A stretch of DNA of 64,000 nucleotides. Source: Candidatus Undinarchaeales archaeon (GTDB lineage: Archaea > SpSt-1190 > JASMDC01). The notes under the pieces were generated by a model. It did no database searches, had not been told where the DNA came from, and worked only from the letters and a program-made list of their open reading frames with translations. Shown here one piece after another: positions 1 to 9,648 of the stretch (within the stretch, counting starts at the first letter, position 1; each line of letters starts with the position of its first letter). Location: NCBI GenBank assembly GCA_030753015.1, contig JASMDC010000013.1, forward strand, positions 25,216 through 89,215. The letters are read 5' to 3'. The position numbers were made by a program, and so were the translations under genes.

Positions 1-3000
1 CCGAGCAGGCTATCGCTCACCGTGGTAGGTGTCGTACACACGACGACGGTGTCGCCGGACGACAGTATGACCTCGTCAACAGCCTCTTCACCCTCCACAA
101 GGCCCCGGCGGTCGACAAGGGCGGACGTCACCGTTCCGCGGAACTGGCCCATACCGGTGTTCTCCAACTCCGCGCACCCGACCACCTCCTCATCGAAGAA
201 GGCCCGGTGAGGGCCATCGGGTCCCACTGGCTCTCCCTCCACCTCGAAGATGGTGCTAACCACCCGCAGGTCGGAGAGCTCGTCGCGGACAGCGTCCGCC
301 AGGTCCACGTCCAAGGGGCCCATGCCGTTGCACAAGCACGCGAACCGTCCCTCCTGGGCGTTGAACGCGTTCGTGAACCCTCGGCACCCGTACTCGTCGC
401 GGCAGTACGTCTGCAATGCTCGGTACACGGCTGCGCCTTGCGGAAGTGGGCATGGTCTGCCCGTATGGACGCCCACGGGATCGTCATCCCAGGCACAGTG
501 GCACTCGCCCGCTACGGTACCATCAGCGGATACCGAAGCGCGACAGTAACCGTAGAGGCTTCCCGGGACACCACCGGGCGAGCGGAACATGCTACATGCG
601 TCCTGGCACGAGACCGCCTCATGCACGCGCTCGTAGGGATCCAGACCTCCCCCCTCGATATCGAAGCATTCCGGATCGGGGAAGATCCGGCGGACATCTA
701 GTGAAGCGATGGACGCGATGGTCGCCTGGAGCAGTGTCCGACGTGCGATCTCCCGCCCACGGTCAGCGGCCTTGAGCGAGCAGACCATGGGTATCGGGCC
801 GGGATAGCTGGCGTTGATGATGAAAGCCGTCCGGTCGGCCAGGGTGTCGAACGGATAGGGATGCTCGACATCGCAATCGACCGGGTTCACCGACCAGATC
901 TCATCGGGACATCGCACGCAAGCAGGGAAAGTACCCTGTTCGTTCGGTCCGGTGGTGGGATTGCCGCAGGCGAACGTACAGCTTCCCGGGACGATACCCA
1001 CACCCTCGTCACCGAAGACCGCGCCGTTGGCCGTAGCCAAGGGTCTGTCGCGGAGCGCGTCAGCGATCCGATCGCCCAAGCACTGCTCGTCCAGCTCACC
1101 TTCGGCAGTGCATGCCGGTGCTCCGCGTTCGTGGATGCCCTGGAAGCATCCTGTGTCGTCACCGCCCGTGCACTGACATTCACCGTCGAGGAGCGTCGCG
1201 AGGACCCCTTCGTCGTACTTGGGAGAGAGCATGAACGGTATCTGCTGGTCGGCCTCCACGACAATGTCGTGCGCGATGTCCCAAAGCATTCCTACAGGAG
1301 CGACGGCATCCTCGCTCACTGCGTCAGCTGGCATGTCCCGATAGAGATCGCGTAGCAGGTCAGCCGCTCCCGGCTCGAGGTCGCCACGCGCGGCAATGAC
1401 GAGCTGCTCGAGGAGGAGGCTGAAATCATCTAGGATCAGGTCGGAAGTATCCGCATGTGCGGCCGCCTCGAACAGCTTGGCAGCCACCTCGCCGTTCTCG
1501 AAGGCCACGCAGGCATCATGTCTGGGCTTCCAGAGAGCGACCAACGCGCGATAAGCATCATCGTTGCCCTGGCCGGATTCGGGGAATGGAACGCACGCGC
1601 ATGGATCCATGTCAGGATAGGGCGCGTTTGCAATGCACCTTGACGCTTCCTGCATTCGTTCCCACCCTGCGTCCATCCCCTGCAGTGTTGTGAGATAGGC
1701 GTCCAGGAACGTGTCCATCTCGTCCAGTCGCTCGATAGAACCGCAGGGATTATCTGTGCCTTCTTCCATGATGATGGTGCGTAGGTTGGCCCCCAGTTCG
1801 GCGGTGGGTGCGCCGTTCCATGTGACGTTCGAGGTGAAGACACGCAGACCGCGCAGTGTGCATGCGCGCTTGGTACGGAGGACGTCGCGGACGCAGGTCG
1901 CGATACCCTCGGCGCTGGGTGCCGGCTCGGTACCGGGTGCACCGGGGGCGACTGAATCCCCTTCGGTCATGCAGGTCCCAACACGGGTAACCAATGGGCA
2001 CGCCTCTACGTCGAATCCCTCCCACTGCGTGCATGTGGCCGTGCAGAGTGCGGCAGCGCTAGCATAGCTGAGACCGTCGGCGAAGTACACGGACAGTCCC
2101 GCTTCGTCGTGGTCGGCGATTGCGTTACCGATAAGTGGCGGGGCGTCCTGGTCCGTGCTCGTGCATCCTCCATAGGTCGCCCCGAGCACGCGGACATCGG
2201 CCAGACATCGTCCGCACTGCTGTTCGAGGACGTTGCGGAGCGCAAGCAGGTCGTCGCGCACGCGCGAAAGGAGCGCACGCCGCGCCCGCAGGTAGCCGTC
2301 CAGGTACTCGAGCCTACTAACCTCGCTCTCGTGGTGGAAGGATACGCACCGGCCGTCCGGTAGAACCCTCAACACATCGTCAAGGCACTCCTCTTCCGGA
2401 TCCCCATCCCGGCAGGGCTTTGGGGACCGCATGGCCGCGTCCTGGAGCTTGCCGAGCTCGTCGTCCGGTGACACGGGTACCCACTCGCCATCGCACACGG
2501 CACGGTCGGCCCCCTCACCGCATCTCGGGGTGATATGGACCGCGTCGTTGCCCTCGGCATCGCACACACCGGCCACCGCCAATGGCAGGGTTGCTCGCTC
2601 CCGGTCCCGGAACCGTGCTCCGACAGCACCGCCCTCCGGGGCCAGCCGCCACAGGTCCGCCGAGTACGAGAACAGGGGCTGGGTCCAATCGAGGCCATAG
2701 CCCTTGTTAAGGCTCTGTCTTGCGATTCCGCGCCAGGCACTGTAATGGAGCGCCCGCTGACGCAGGGCGTGCTTGGTCATTCCTGTCGCCGTACCGATGG
2801 CCAATCCCATGTCCTGAAGCACTTCGGTGGCTGTGAGAGAGGTCGCCTTACCCATCACGTCAAGCCCACCGTCCAACGCCTGGGCGTTCACCTTCTCGAT
2901 CGCTTCCAGGACCAGGTCCCGTGCTGCGGGCTGGCCGCCGGACAGCGCTTCTCTCGAAAAGACCCGCTCGAGCGCCTCCCGGATGGGGCCGATGAAACCT

Positions 3001-6000
3001 ACGCTCCCGAGCATGTCTATCGCTGCACGCTCGGTGATACCGAAACGAAGGGCGATCCGCCGGCCGGTCCGCTTGATATGTGCCTCGAGGAGGATTGCAT
3101 TGAGACCGTCCACCATCTCACGTTGGAACTGCGAATGGGCCGCCGCGGTTGCCTCCTCGAACGCCTCAGGTGTCAAGGTCTTCCCGCCCCGCGCCATGAA
3201 CTCCTTGTTGAGGTGCTTGGCATAGATCGCACCCGTGTCGATGGACGGGAGGAGCTCGTCCAGGTAGCTGTACGTTGCCGCACGGAGCGTTTTCCCGTCG
3301 GAGAACCGGGAGACGAGATGCCTCAGGTCCATGTTGTTCGCGACCCCCTTCAGGGCCGAGGCCCTGCTGACCATTCCTGGAGGATATTTACGTGAAAAGA
3401 ACTCGACCTGTGCGTCGAGCATCTTCCTGCTCAAGGTTGCCGGATCGCCTGCGAACGGGCCCGCCTCTTTCGCTCCTTTCGCGAAGGCAGCTCGTGCCTG
3501 CTTGAAGGCCTCGTCACCTATCCGCTCTTTTAGCAATAACTGACCCTCGGGGCCGATAGCGTCGAACCCTTCACGAAGGAGTAGGTATTTCGTCCGTTTA
3601 CCTGTACCGGTCACCGGTCGCGCGAGGATCTTGCCCAGCCCTTCTGTCATCTCTATGGCCACCTTCTCCACGTTCAGTTCTGAAAGTCCCTTCCCGATGG
3701 TCCGGCCGATATCGATACCGAGCTCCCTGGACCCTAAAGGTAACCGTTTCGGCATGCGTGCGTTCATACCAGCCATGAGAGCGGTGGCCTGGTCGACCGA
3801 GAAACCTATGGTATGGAGCCTTTCGGCCACGGTCGCCCATCCATCGCCGTCCAGAGCATCGAGATGACGCAGCGCGTCATCCGTGAACTTGAACCATCCG
3901 CCCTGCTTTGGAACAGTGAATGCACCATTGTCCCAGATCTCGGGTACAAGGGTCGAGGGGGACCTGAATGTGTACCTCGGTGGAGCTTCCATACCCCTGC
4001 GCATCATATCGTCAAGACCCCTGCCCATGCGCTCGGCCAGTTCCCGCTGCACGTCGTCGGCAGGCTCTGCAAGGATCAAGCGCGCTGTGTCGAGGGCGGA
4101 TCTGGCGGTCTCACCGGCCGTCACCTTGACCGCGAACTCCCCGGCCTCCCCTCCGGCCTCCTCGGCAAGCTCTTTGGCTGCCCGTCGCACCGAGTTCGCG
4201 CCAGCCGTCGCGGCCCCTTCGGTCACCTCCATCCCGAGCCGGGTGGCGACCTTGGGAGCGTAGTGCGTGAGCAGATAGCTGCCCGCACCGCCGACCTTCG
4301 TGTTGATCCGCATAGGGAGATAGTAGGGGCTCCGTGCCAGATACTGGGCCGCATCGGTGCCCGCTTCCGTCGCGAGCTTCCCATGCCCCGTGATCTCGGC
4401 GACCGCGCTGGCCGCCCCTGCGGTATAAAGCAGCGATGCCCCGTGGCCGAGGAGCTCGCCCGTGCCGGACTTCGAGTATCCACCTGTGTAGAGGTGCATG
4501 CAGTACCCGTCATCGACGCCTGGCAGCGCTTGGTCCGACTGGTGGTAGAGCAGATCGGCCATGAGGGCCGGATCGAGCTCCCGGAAGTACGGATTCACCT
4601 GCTCCTCGCCGGCCCCTACCAAGTCGGATACGACAGGGTAGGTAGTACCCTCGTTCTCCACGTGCTCGATGATGGACGTACCCCGCCCCGAGACCGCCGT
4701 ACGCTCCAGCTCGCGGATGGTGTAGAACCATGGCGGACTGCCCGGAGAGAGCGGCTGCCCTTGCCGGTCGGTCGGTGTCCACGCTCCCTGCTCGTCGAGC
4801 ACCTCGATGCCGTCGGTCCCACGGGCTAGGACGGGGCCTCCTGCAACGGTCACGATGACCGGCTCCTCGTCCGGCGCGGTGCACGTCGTGATCACACCGA
4901 AAACGAGGGCCTGGACCTTGGCAGGATCGGGTACCAGCTCGTGTACTATGCGGGATTTGAACGAGCTCTTGTGCGTGGAGTCCAATAGGACCCCGGTCGC
5001 GCCCCAGAGGGCTGTCTGAAAAGTCGTATCACGCTCCGATCCGCCCACGGCCAATCTCCCGTTGAACGAACAGGCACCCTTCTCCCTGGCATAGGGTCCG
5101 GATTCGCACAGCTGCCGCATCACGTCCAGGATGGCCCGGTCCTGTGGGCCATCATCATCAGCGGCGAGCTGGTTGTGCGGGCACGCGAGGTAGGAACGGG
5201 ATGCCAAGTGCACCTTCCATGGAAGCCCGCGCGCACCCTTGGCCTGACGCTGAGTGACCGATGTCCCGTCATCCCCGAGCGACATGGAGGCAAGCAGTCC
5301 ACGGGGGCAGCGTGCCAGCGCCTCCTGATCGAGCGTGCCGTCATCCTTGCGGAAGCTCGGTCCCAGCACCAGCGCCACTCCGATGTCCACTGAAGCCCCC
5401 GTGACGCTATCTCCGCCATCGGTGATCTCGACCTTGCCCCCGTAGCGGTGGGCCATCGACAGGTCATGGGACGAGAATTGCTCCAGCATCCAACCAGCCG
5501 GACCGGCGCCGATGGTACCGGTGTTCCTGTCCAGGGCGCACGAGCGCATGCAGTAGAGACCGAAGAACATCCGAGATGCCGCTTCCGCCTGTTCCTTCTG
5601 TTGAAGACCATAGGAGCGGATCGCTTTCTCTCGCGTTGTATATTCAATTCTTGATACCGCGTCCACACCCGGAGTGTCTGTCAACCCTTGTCCTACTGTG
5701 GCACCGGCCATTCCCAGATCACGGGTCAAATAGAACCAGGGCATCGCCTCACGCAGCGCGCCCTCCATCACTCCCAGGGCCTCCTGGGACATCCTGCTCC
5801 GGACGATCTGGTGGCCGAGGTTGTTCTCGTAGCAGTCAATGGCGAGGTCGAAGCACGAGGCGCAGGCGTTGTCGTCCTCCAGGACACGTCGCACCTGGTC
5901 ACGGCACCTGATGAGGGGCGAATGGGAGATGAGCGTCTCCAGCTCAAGTACGTATCGTCCCAGGAGGTCGGCCATGAGCCGTGTCTTCTCGGCGTAGCAT

Positions 6001-6872
6001 TTCCGTCGTCGCTCGGTCGCAAGGCCTTCGCACTTGCCCACGTGTATGGACACTCGGGGATCCATCAAACGCAGCATGCCTATGGCGTCTACTGACCGTG
6101 CGGCCGTGAATACGACCTCCTTCGCGCAGTGAGCGGTATCACAGGTCGTGGGGTACTGGGGACAGCTACAATCCTCGGCATTATCGGCGCACGCATCGCA
6201 CTCTTGGCACCTGCGGGCGAGCGAACCGTCATGCCAGATCAGGTCCTTGGCACGCCGTGCGGTCCATTCCGCGACATCGAGGTCCCCGAACGCTGTGTCG
6301 AAGCCCTTCGTGAATATGTCATATCTGGTAACCTTGAAGTCGCAGAGGTTCTCTGCAGGCGTGAGTTCGGTGACCGCAGTGAACTCGTCCTTCAGGTACT
6401 CGGCCCGCAGCATTTCACCAAGACAGACGGGCACTCCATAAAGAGGCGTGCTCTCTGTGAAGGACCATTCGGCGCAGAACCGTCGGCCGTCCGGATCGAG
6501 GATATCACCTGCGTCGCACACGAGCACGACATAGGCACGGTCCACGTCATCATACGCTAGCTCGTCGATGGTCACGAACGATGGGACCACGTCCATATCG
6601 AGCCCGAGGGCTTCGGATAGGATGAGGCCGCTCTCCTTGTCGTCCCCTTCCGGAAGGAGCCCGTCCGGGAGTACGAGGACACCGCCCCGCGCCACCTCCT
6701 TCATAATGTGGGCTGCGGTGTCGGCCGTCAGCTTCCTTCCAGAGAGGGCCTGTCGCCGCAGGTCTTGGCAGCTCGCCCCATCAGCGAGGGCAGGCAAGGT
6801 GACGAGAAAGACTATGAGAAGGAGTCCGAAGGCTCGTGGAACAAGACATCTCGGAACAATTTCCCCCCCCAT
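1..6872 (-). CDS. Giant secreted protein, C-terminus off the window (partial)
   Basis: Reading the minus strand from the ATG at 6872, one frame stays open without a stop to the left edge: 2290 full codons and two spare bases. A stop codon lies directly upstream of the ATG, so the start is fixed, and a TATA-like element near 6897-6904 fits a leaderless transcript. The first about 35 residues form a signal peptide (hydrophobic core LLLIVFLVTLPALA). Residues about 36-780 contain scattered Cys with a dense cluster near 219-250 (CQECDACADNAEDCSC). Residues about 790-1440 are Ala/Arg-rich, mostly helical and nearly Cys-free. From 1440 onward Cys is frequent again. I see no catalytic motif and do not recognise the family. 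Every shorter reading frame across this stretch is a shadow produced by the high G+C. The real stop and any C-terminal anchor lie outside the window. Confidence 0.9.
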   Translation of the reverse strand, partial: MGGEIVPRCLVPRAFGLLLIVFLVTLPALADGASCQDLRRQALSGRKLTADTAAHIMKEVARGGVLVLPDGLLPEGDDKESGLILSEALGLDMDVVPSFVTIDELAYDDVDRAYVVLVCDAGDILDPDGRRFCAEWSFTESTPLYGVPVCLGEMLRAEYLKDEFTAVTELTPAENLCDFKVTRYDIFTKGFDTAFGDLDVAEWTARRAKDLIWHDGSLARRCQECDACADNAEDCSCPQYPTTCDTAHCAKEVVFTAARSVDAIGMLRLMDPRVSIHVGKCEGLATERRRKCYAEKTRLMADLLGRYVLELETLISHSPLIRCRDQVRRVLEDDNACASCFDLAIDCYENNLGHQIVRSRMSQEALGVMEGALREAMPWFYLTRDLGMAGATVGQGLTDTPGVDAVSRIEYTTREKAIRSYGLQQKEQAEAASRMFFGLYCMRSCALDRNTGTIGAGPAGWMLEQFSSHDLSMAHRYGGKVEITDGGDSVTGASVDIGVALVLGPSFRKDDGTLDQEALARCPRGLLASMSLGDDGTSVTQRQAKGARGLPWKVHLASRSYLACPHNQLAADDDGPQDRAILDVMRQLCESGPYAREKGACSFNGRLAVGGSERDTTFQTALWGATGVLLDSTHKSSFKSRIVHELVPDPAKVQALVFGVITTCTAPDEEPVIVTVAGGPVLARGTDGIEVLDEQGAWTPTDRQGQPLSPGSPPWFYTIRELERTAVSGRGTSIIEHVENEGTTYPVVSDLVGAGEEQVNPYFRELDPALMADLLYHQSDQALPGVDDGYCMHLYTGGYSKSGTGELLGHGASLLYTAGAASAVAEITGHGKLATEAGTDAAQYLARSPYYLPMRINTKVGGAGSYLLTHYAPKVATRLGMEVTEGAATAGANSVRRAAKELAEEAGGEAGEFAVKVTAGETARSALDTARLILAEPADDVQRELAERMGRGLDDMMRRGMEAPPRYTFRSPSTLVPEIWDNGAFTVPKQGGWFKFTDDALRHLDALDGDGWATVAERLHTIGFSVDQATALMAGMNARMPKRLPLGSRELGIDIGRTIGKGLSELNVEKVAIEMTEGLGKILARPVTGTGKRTKYLLLREGFDAIGPEGQLLLKERIGDEAFKQARAAFAKGAKEAGPFAGDPATLSRKMLDAQVEFFSRKYPPGMVSRASALKGVANNMDLRHLVSRFSDGKTLRAATYSYLDELLPSIDTGAIYAKHLNKEFMARGGKTLTPEAFEEATAAAHSQFQREMVDGLNAILLEAHIKRTGRRIALRFGITERAAIDMLGSVGFIGPIREALERVFSREALSGGQPAARDLVLEAIEKVNAQALDGGLDVMGKATSLTATEVLQDMGLAIGTATGMTKHALRQRALHYSAWRGIARQSLNKGYGLDWTQPLFSYSADLWRLAPEGGAVGARFRDRERATLPLAVAGVCDAEGNDAVHITPRCGEGADRAVCDGEWVPVSPDDELGKLQDAAMRSPKPCRDGDPEEECLDDVLRVLPDGRCVSFHHESEVSRLEYLDGYLRARRALLSRVRDDLLALRNVLEQQCGRCLADVRVLGATYGGCTSTDQDAPPLIGNAIADHDEAGLSVYFADGLSYASAAALCTATCTQWEGFDVEACPLVTRVGTCMTEGDSVAPGAPGTEPAPSAEGIATCVRDVLRTKRACTLRGLRVFTSNVTWNGAPTAELGANLRTIIMEEGTDNPCGSIERLDEMDTFLDAYLTTLQGMDAGWERMQEASRCIANAPYPDMDPCACVPFPESGQGNDDAYRALVALWKPRHDACVAFENGEVAAKLFEAAAHADTSDLILDDFSLLLEQLVIAARGDLEPGAADLLRDLYRDMPADAVSEDAVAPVGMLWDIAHDIVVEADQQIPFMLSPKYDEGVLATLLDGECQCTGGDDTGCFQGIHERGAPACTAEGELDEQCLGDRIADALRDRPLATANGAVFGDEGVGIVPGSCTFACGNPTTGPNEQGTFPACVRCPDEIWSVNPVDCDVEHPYPFDTLADRTAFIINASYPGPIPMVCSLKAADRGREIARRTLLQATIASIASLDVRRIFPDPECFDIEGGGLDPYERVHEAVSCQDACSMFRSPGGVPGSLYGYCRASVSADGTVAGECHCAWDDDPVGVHTGRPCPLPQGAAVYRALQTYCRDEYGCRGFTNAFNAQEGRFACLCNGMGPLDVDLADAVRDELSDLRVVSTIFEVEGEPVGPDGPHRAFFDEEVVGCAELENTGMGQFRGTVTSALVDRRGLVEGEEAVDEVILSSGDTVVVCTTPTTVSDSLL

Positions 6873-6898
6873 TTAATCTACATTGGATAGGAGCAGAA

Positions 6899-7867
6899 TT
6901 AAGAGTCTTTGCTACGGACCGGACGAGGCCACATCCCGGCCACACCGCCGTGCTTCAGGTCCACCACAGGCGCCTCTTGTCCCCCGAGTCCCACACGCAG
7001 CACACCTGAGCCATCGGTCTCGCCGACCACGGCAGTGGTGAAAGGCCCGTCCAGAGCCCTGATGAGCTCATCCGGCCGGTCCGTGGTGAACACGAATCCC
7101 CGTGCCGGATAGACGAGCGACCAGCGATCAACCAGTACGCTATCGGGACGGGGGATTCGGTCCGCGTGGACGATGCCGCCCACGGTGCTTGTCTCAAAGA
7201 GCATCCCGAGCGTACCGATGATTCCCGGATTGCTCGCGTCCTTGCCCGCCGTCGCTAGGTGCCGTTTTGCTACCTCGCGTATGGCATCATGTGCTTCCCT
7301 GTACCGTTCCGGCCCCTCATTATCAGGGGGCCGCCACGCGAGAGGCCAGCGCGGATGGGCCTCTCCCGTCAGGTCCACGGCGACCACGATGGCGTCACCA
7401 GGTGACGCGCCACTTGAAGTGAGAAGGGCGTCACGGGGCACGGTCCCTAGCGCTGTGGCGCTCACGCCGGTCCGCGGTGCGTCTGGATGGATATGCCCAC
7501 CGACCACGGGGACACCGAGCAGGTCTGCACCCTCTTGGAGCCCCGCGAGCACGCTGGGAAGGTCGTCATCATGAGCCGACACTACATTGACGATGGCGAG
7601 GGGAGTCCCCCCCATGGCGACTATATCGTTTACGTTCACGAGCACGGCGCACCGCCCTGCGAACCGAGGATCGGCCTCCACAAGATCAGCGATGATACCG
7701 TCCGCTGCAAGGAGCAGGAGCTCATCACCGCCACGGTCGATGACGGCCGCGTCCTCACCCCAGCTCGAGGGGGGTACGCCGAGGGTCTTGCAGGCCTCTC
7801 CCAGGGGCGATTTCCGAACGAAGCCACGGTGCTCCCTGACGGCACTGGCGAGGGCACGGGCGTCCAT
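6899..7867 (-). CDS. Methanogenesis marker protein 2-like, AIR synthase-related (PurM/ThiL fold)
   Basis: 322 residues. Motifs in order: GEDAAVI (37-43), DGIIADLVEADPRFAG (56-71), VNDIVAMGG (79-87), GGHIHPDAP (123-131), then AGKDASNPG and TLGMLFETS. This series is characteristic of the AIR-synthase-related family known as methanogenesis marker protein 2, whose members have the ATP-binding fold of PurM, SelD and ThiL; the substrate is unknown. I chose ATG 7867 because an AT-rich TATA-like element lies about 28 nt upstream (7893-7900), giving a leaderless message; a longer frame to 8407 would run antisense into the next gene and shows no family similarity there. It is divergent from two Lrp-type regulators, which may control it. 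No other methanogenesis gene is visible, so presence of the marker alone does not establish the metabolism. Confidence 0.85.
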   Translation of the reverse strand: MDARALASAVREHRGFVRKSPLGEACKTLGVPPSSWGEDAAVIDRGGDELLLLAADGIIADLVEADPRFAGRCAVLVNVNDIVAMGGTPLAIVNVVSAHDDDLPSVLAGLQEGADLLGVPVVGGHIHPDAPRTGVSATALGTVPRDALLTSSGASPGDAIVVAVDLTGEAHPRWPLAWRPPDNEGPERYREAHDAIREVAKRHLATAGKDASNPGIIGTLGMLFETSTVGGIVHADRIPRPDSVLVDRWSLVYPARGFVFTTDRPDELIRALDGPFTTAVVGETDGSGVLRVGLGGQEAPVVDLKHGGVAGMWPRPVRSKDS

Positions 7868-8003
7868 GACGTGGGTGGGCCCGTTCGGTTTTAAGAGTGT
7901 TTGCCCCAGCACTCCACCTGACAGATACGATGTATCGTCATCACAGAGTAGAAAGCATAAGGTTTTTATTGGCCATCCTCGGAAGAAAGCTCGTGATGTG
8001 CCC

Positions 8004-8495
8004 ATGAAGATCGACAGCCTTGACGTTTCTATCCTGCGCCATCTCCAGAATGACGCACGGACCTCTTTCAATGCGATCGCCAAGGCCTGCGATACGACCA
8101 CCGATACGGTGAGCAAGCGTTTCAAACGCATGGTCCGTGACGGACTGGTGCGCAAGACCACCATCATCAAGGATCCCCGCCGGTTCGGCCAGGACTGCAT
8201 CGCCATCTTCGGCATCTCCGTGGGGAGGCCGGTGACCGATACCACCCTGGAGCATCTCCAGCGGGTTCCGGGCGTGCTCTTCTGTAGCCACAGCTTCGGA
8301 GCGCACGACATCATCGGTATCGTCGTAATGGACTCGATCGACCACTTGGGGAGCATCCAGGAGCGTATCCGGGACATCCCCTCGATCAAGGACCTCCACA
8401 TCAGCATCTTCGTGGGAGACTACCGGCTATGCCCGCACAACCTGGAGTTCGACGTTGAGGGCAGCTGTTGGGAGACCAAGAGGGGTGAAGCCTGA
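8004..8495 (+). CDS. Lrp/AsnC-family transcriptional regulator A
   Basis: 163 residues. The N-terminal 50 residues form the AsnC-type winged helix-turn-helix (SFNAIAKACDTTTDTVSKRF), followed by an alpha-beta RAM-like effector domain (about 65-140). Members bind DNA as dimers or octamers and often respond to amino acids. ATG 8004 is preceded at about 7970-7977 by TTTTTATT, the right distance for a leaderless archaeal transcript; an in-frame extension back to 7587 lies antisense to the marker-2 gene and is rejected. The C-terminus carries two Cys (RLCPHNLEF, GSCWE) beyond the usual fold. It overlaps the next gene by one base (TGATG), so the two paralogs are co-transcribed and may form heteromers. 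Confidence 0.9.
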   Translation: MKIDSLDVSILRHLQNDARTSFNAIAKACDTTTDTVSKRFKRMVRDGLVRKTTIIKDPRRFGQDCIAIFGISVGRPVTDTTLEHLQRVPGVLFCSHSFGAHDIIGIVVMDSIDHLGSIQERIRDIPSIKDLHISIFVGDYRLCPHNLEFDVEGSCWETKRGEA

Positions 8496-8950
8496 TGGCC
8501 GGCGACATGGACGAGATCGATCACGGCATCATCATGCGGCTCGAGAACGATGCACGGACGCCATTCTCGGCCATCGCCAAGGAGCTGGGCACATCGGTCG
8601 ATACCATCCGCAACCGATTCCGCAAGCTCCAGCGCCTGGGTATCGTCCGCGGCTCGACAGCGGTCATCCGGCCGGAGAAGCTCGGGTACGAGGTCATCGT
8701 GTTCTTCGGCGTCACCGTGCGACTCGGATCCCACGAGGAGCTCTTGGACAAGATCATCAAGATCCCGTCCATCTTAGTGGCCACACAGACAGTGGGACCC
8801 CACGACGTGATGGCCATCGGAGCCGCGAAGAGCTTCGCCCACCTGGACAGGATCGTACAAGCCATCCGCAGCCTCCCGCAGGTGTCCGGTATCGACATGA
8901 CCTTCAGCATGGGGCCCATGGAGCTCCACTCCCAGTACTTCCTGTTCTAG
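8495..8950 (+). CDS. Lrp/AsnC-family transcriptional regulator B
   Basis: 151 residues, paralogous to the gene just upstream: winged HTH (PFSAIAKELGTSVDTIRNRF) then the RAM-like domain with the same pattern of hydrophobic strands (VIVFFGVTV, VATQTVGPHDVMAIG). The ATG at 8495 overlaps the upstream stop by one base; an in-frame ATG at 8507 is a possible alternative. A tandem duplication followed by divergence is the simplest history. The pair is divergent from the marker-2-like gene, and the 136-bp intergenic space holds both promoters, so cross-regulation is plausible but not shown. Confidence 0.88.
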   Translation: MAGDMDEIDHGIIMRLENDARTPFSAIAKELGTSVDTIRNRFRKLQRLGIVRGSTAVIRPEKLGYEVIVFFGVTVRLGSHEELLDKIIKIPSILVATQTVGPHDVMAIGAAKSFAHLDRIVQAIRSLPQVSGIDMTFSMGPMELHSQYFLF

Positions 8951-9013
8951 CTGGAGCATCCCGGCCGACAGGTATTTATCCGAGCACGGGCTCTTTGCTG
9001 TTAAGGGAGCATC

Positions 9014-9595
9014 GTGAGACGCGTTCCGTCAGGGAGAAGGGGTCAGACCCAACCAGTCATTCTCGTGCTCGTCATCGGCCTCATCGTGGCGGGGTACGTC
9101 GGTAGTGATCTCATCGAGATGGTCGGAGAGGGTCTCCACTCGTTCTGGAAGAGCTTTACAGGAGAAAAGCAGGCCCTGGAAACCCGGATTGAAGTAATCA
9201 CCGTATACGGCTCCACTGACGTGACGGGCCCTCGTGCCAATCCGTACTGTGTGGCCAGCTGTTCGCCCGATGATGCGAGCCTCAGGCTCGTGCTCAAGGT
9301 GAAGAACACCGGTGAACACGACATCAAGCGAGGCCAGTACGATGAGCTCAAGGTCTACATGGGCGGCGTGCCGCTGGACAACGACACCGGCTACCGCCTC
9401 GACCACACCGTGGACCTCGGTAAGCGGGATGGCATGATGGATATCCCTCTCAACGTCACCTGTGCACAGGTGGGTGCCTCTACTGGATCGTCTGTGACGT
9501 TCGAGGTCAGACCGCCGAAGGGACAGGTAGGATCGATCGAGGTAGGGTGTGCCGAGTGCTGTGGTGAGCACACGACCTGCCTGACGGCCTGCTGA
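9014..9595 (+). CDS. Type IV pilin-like secreted protein
   Basis: 193 residues, GTG start with TATA-like GTATTTATC about 40 nt upstream. The N-terminus has a basic, class III-like signal (GRRGQTQPVILVLVIGLIVAG) similar to archaeal pilins, where a prepilin peptidase cuts after the charged stretch and the hydrophobic helix forms the filament core. The following about 140 residues look like a beta-rich head with a CARDB-like stretch (LVLKVKNTGEHDI) and seven or so Cys, several at the extreme C-terminus (CAECCGEHTTCLTAC). No prepilin peptidase, assembly ATPase or platform gene is nearby, so it may be a lone minor pilin. Pilin assignment rests on the N-terminus only. Confidence 0.65.
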   Translation: MRRVPSGRRGQTQPVILVLVIGLIVAGYVGSDLIEMVGEGLHSFWKSFTGEKQALETRIEVITVYGSTDVTGPRANPYCVASCSPDDASLRLVLKVKNTGEHDIKRGQYDELKVYMGGVPLDNDTGYRLDHTVDLGKRDGMMDIPLNVTCAQVGASTGSSVTFEVRPPKGQVGSIEVGCAECCGEHTTCLTAC

Positions 9596-9648
9596 AGGCC
9601 GGGACCACCCCATTAATTACTTAAGCCTGGGCCAGGAAGGCGTCAGTC

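Noticed and set aside
207-4829. Several plus-strand frames of 160-340 codons (for example 861-1355, 2535-3395, 3813-4829)
   Set aside because: They lie antisense to the continuous 2290-codon frame, give Arg/Pro/Gly/His-rich proteins with no domain features, and have no promoters.
7868-8407. N-terminal extension of the marker-2 protein to 8407
   Set aside because: It runs antisense through the Lrp gene and its promoter and matches no part of the family.
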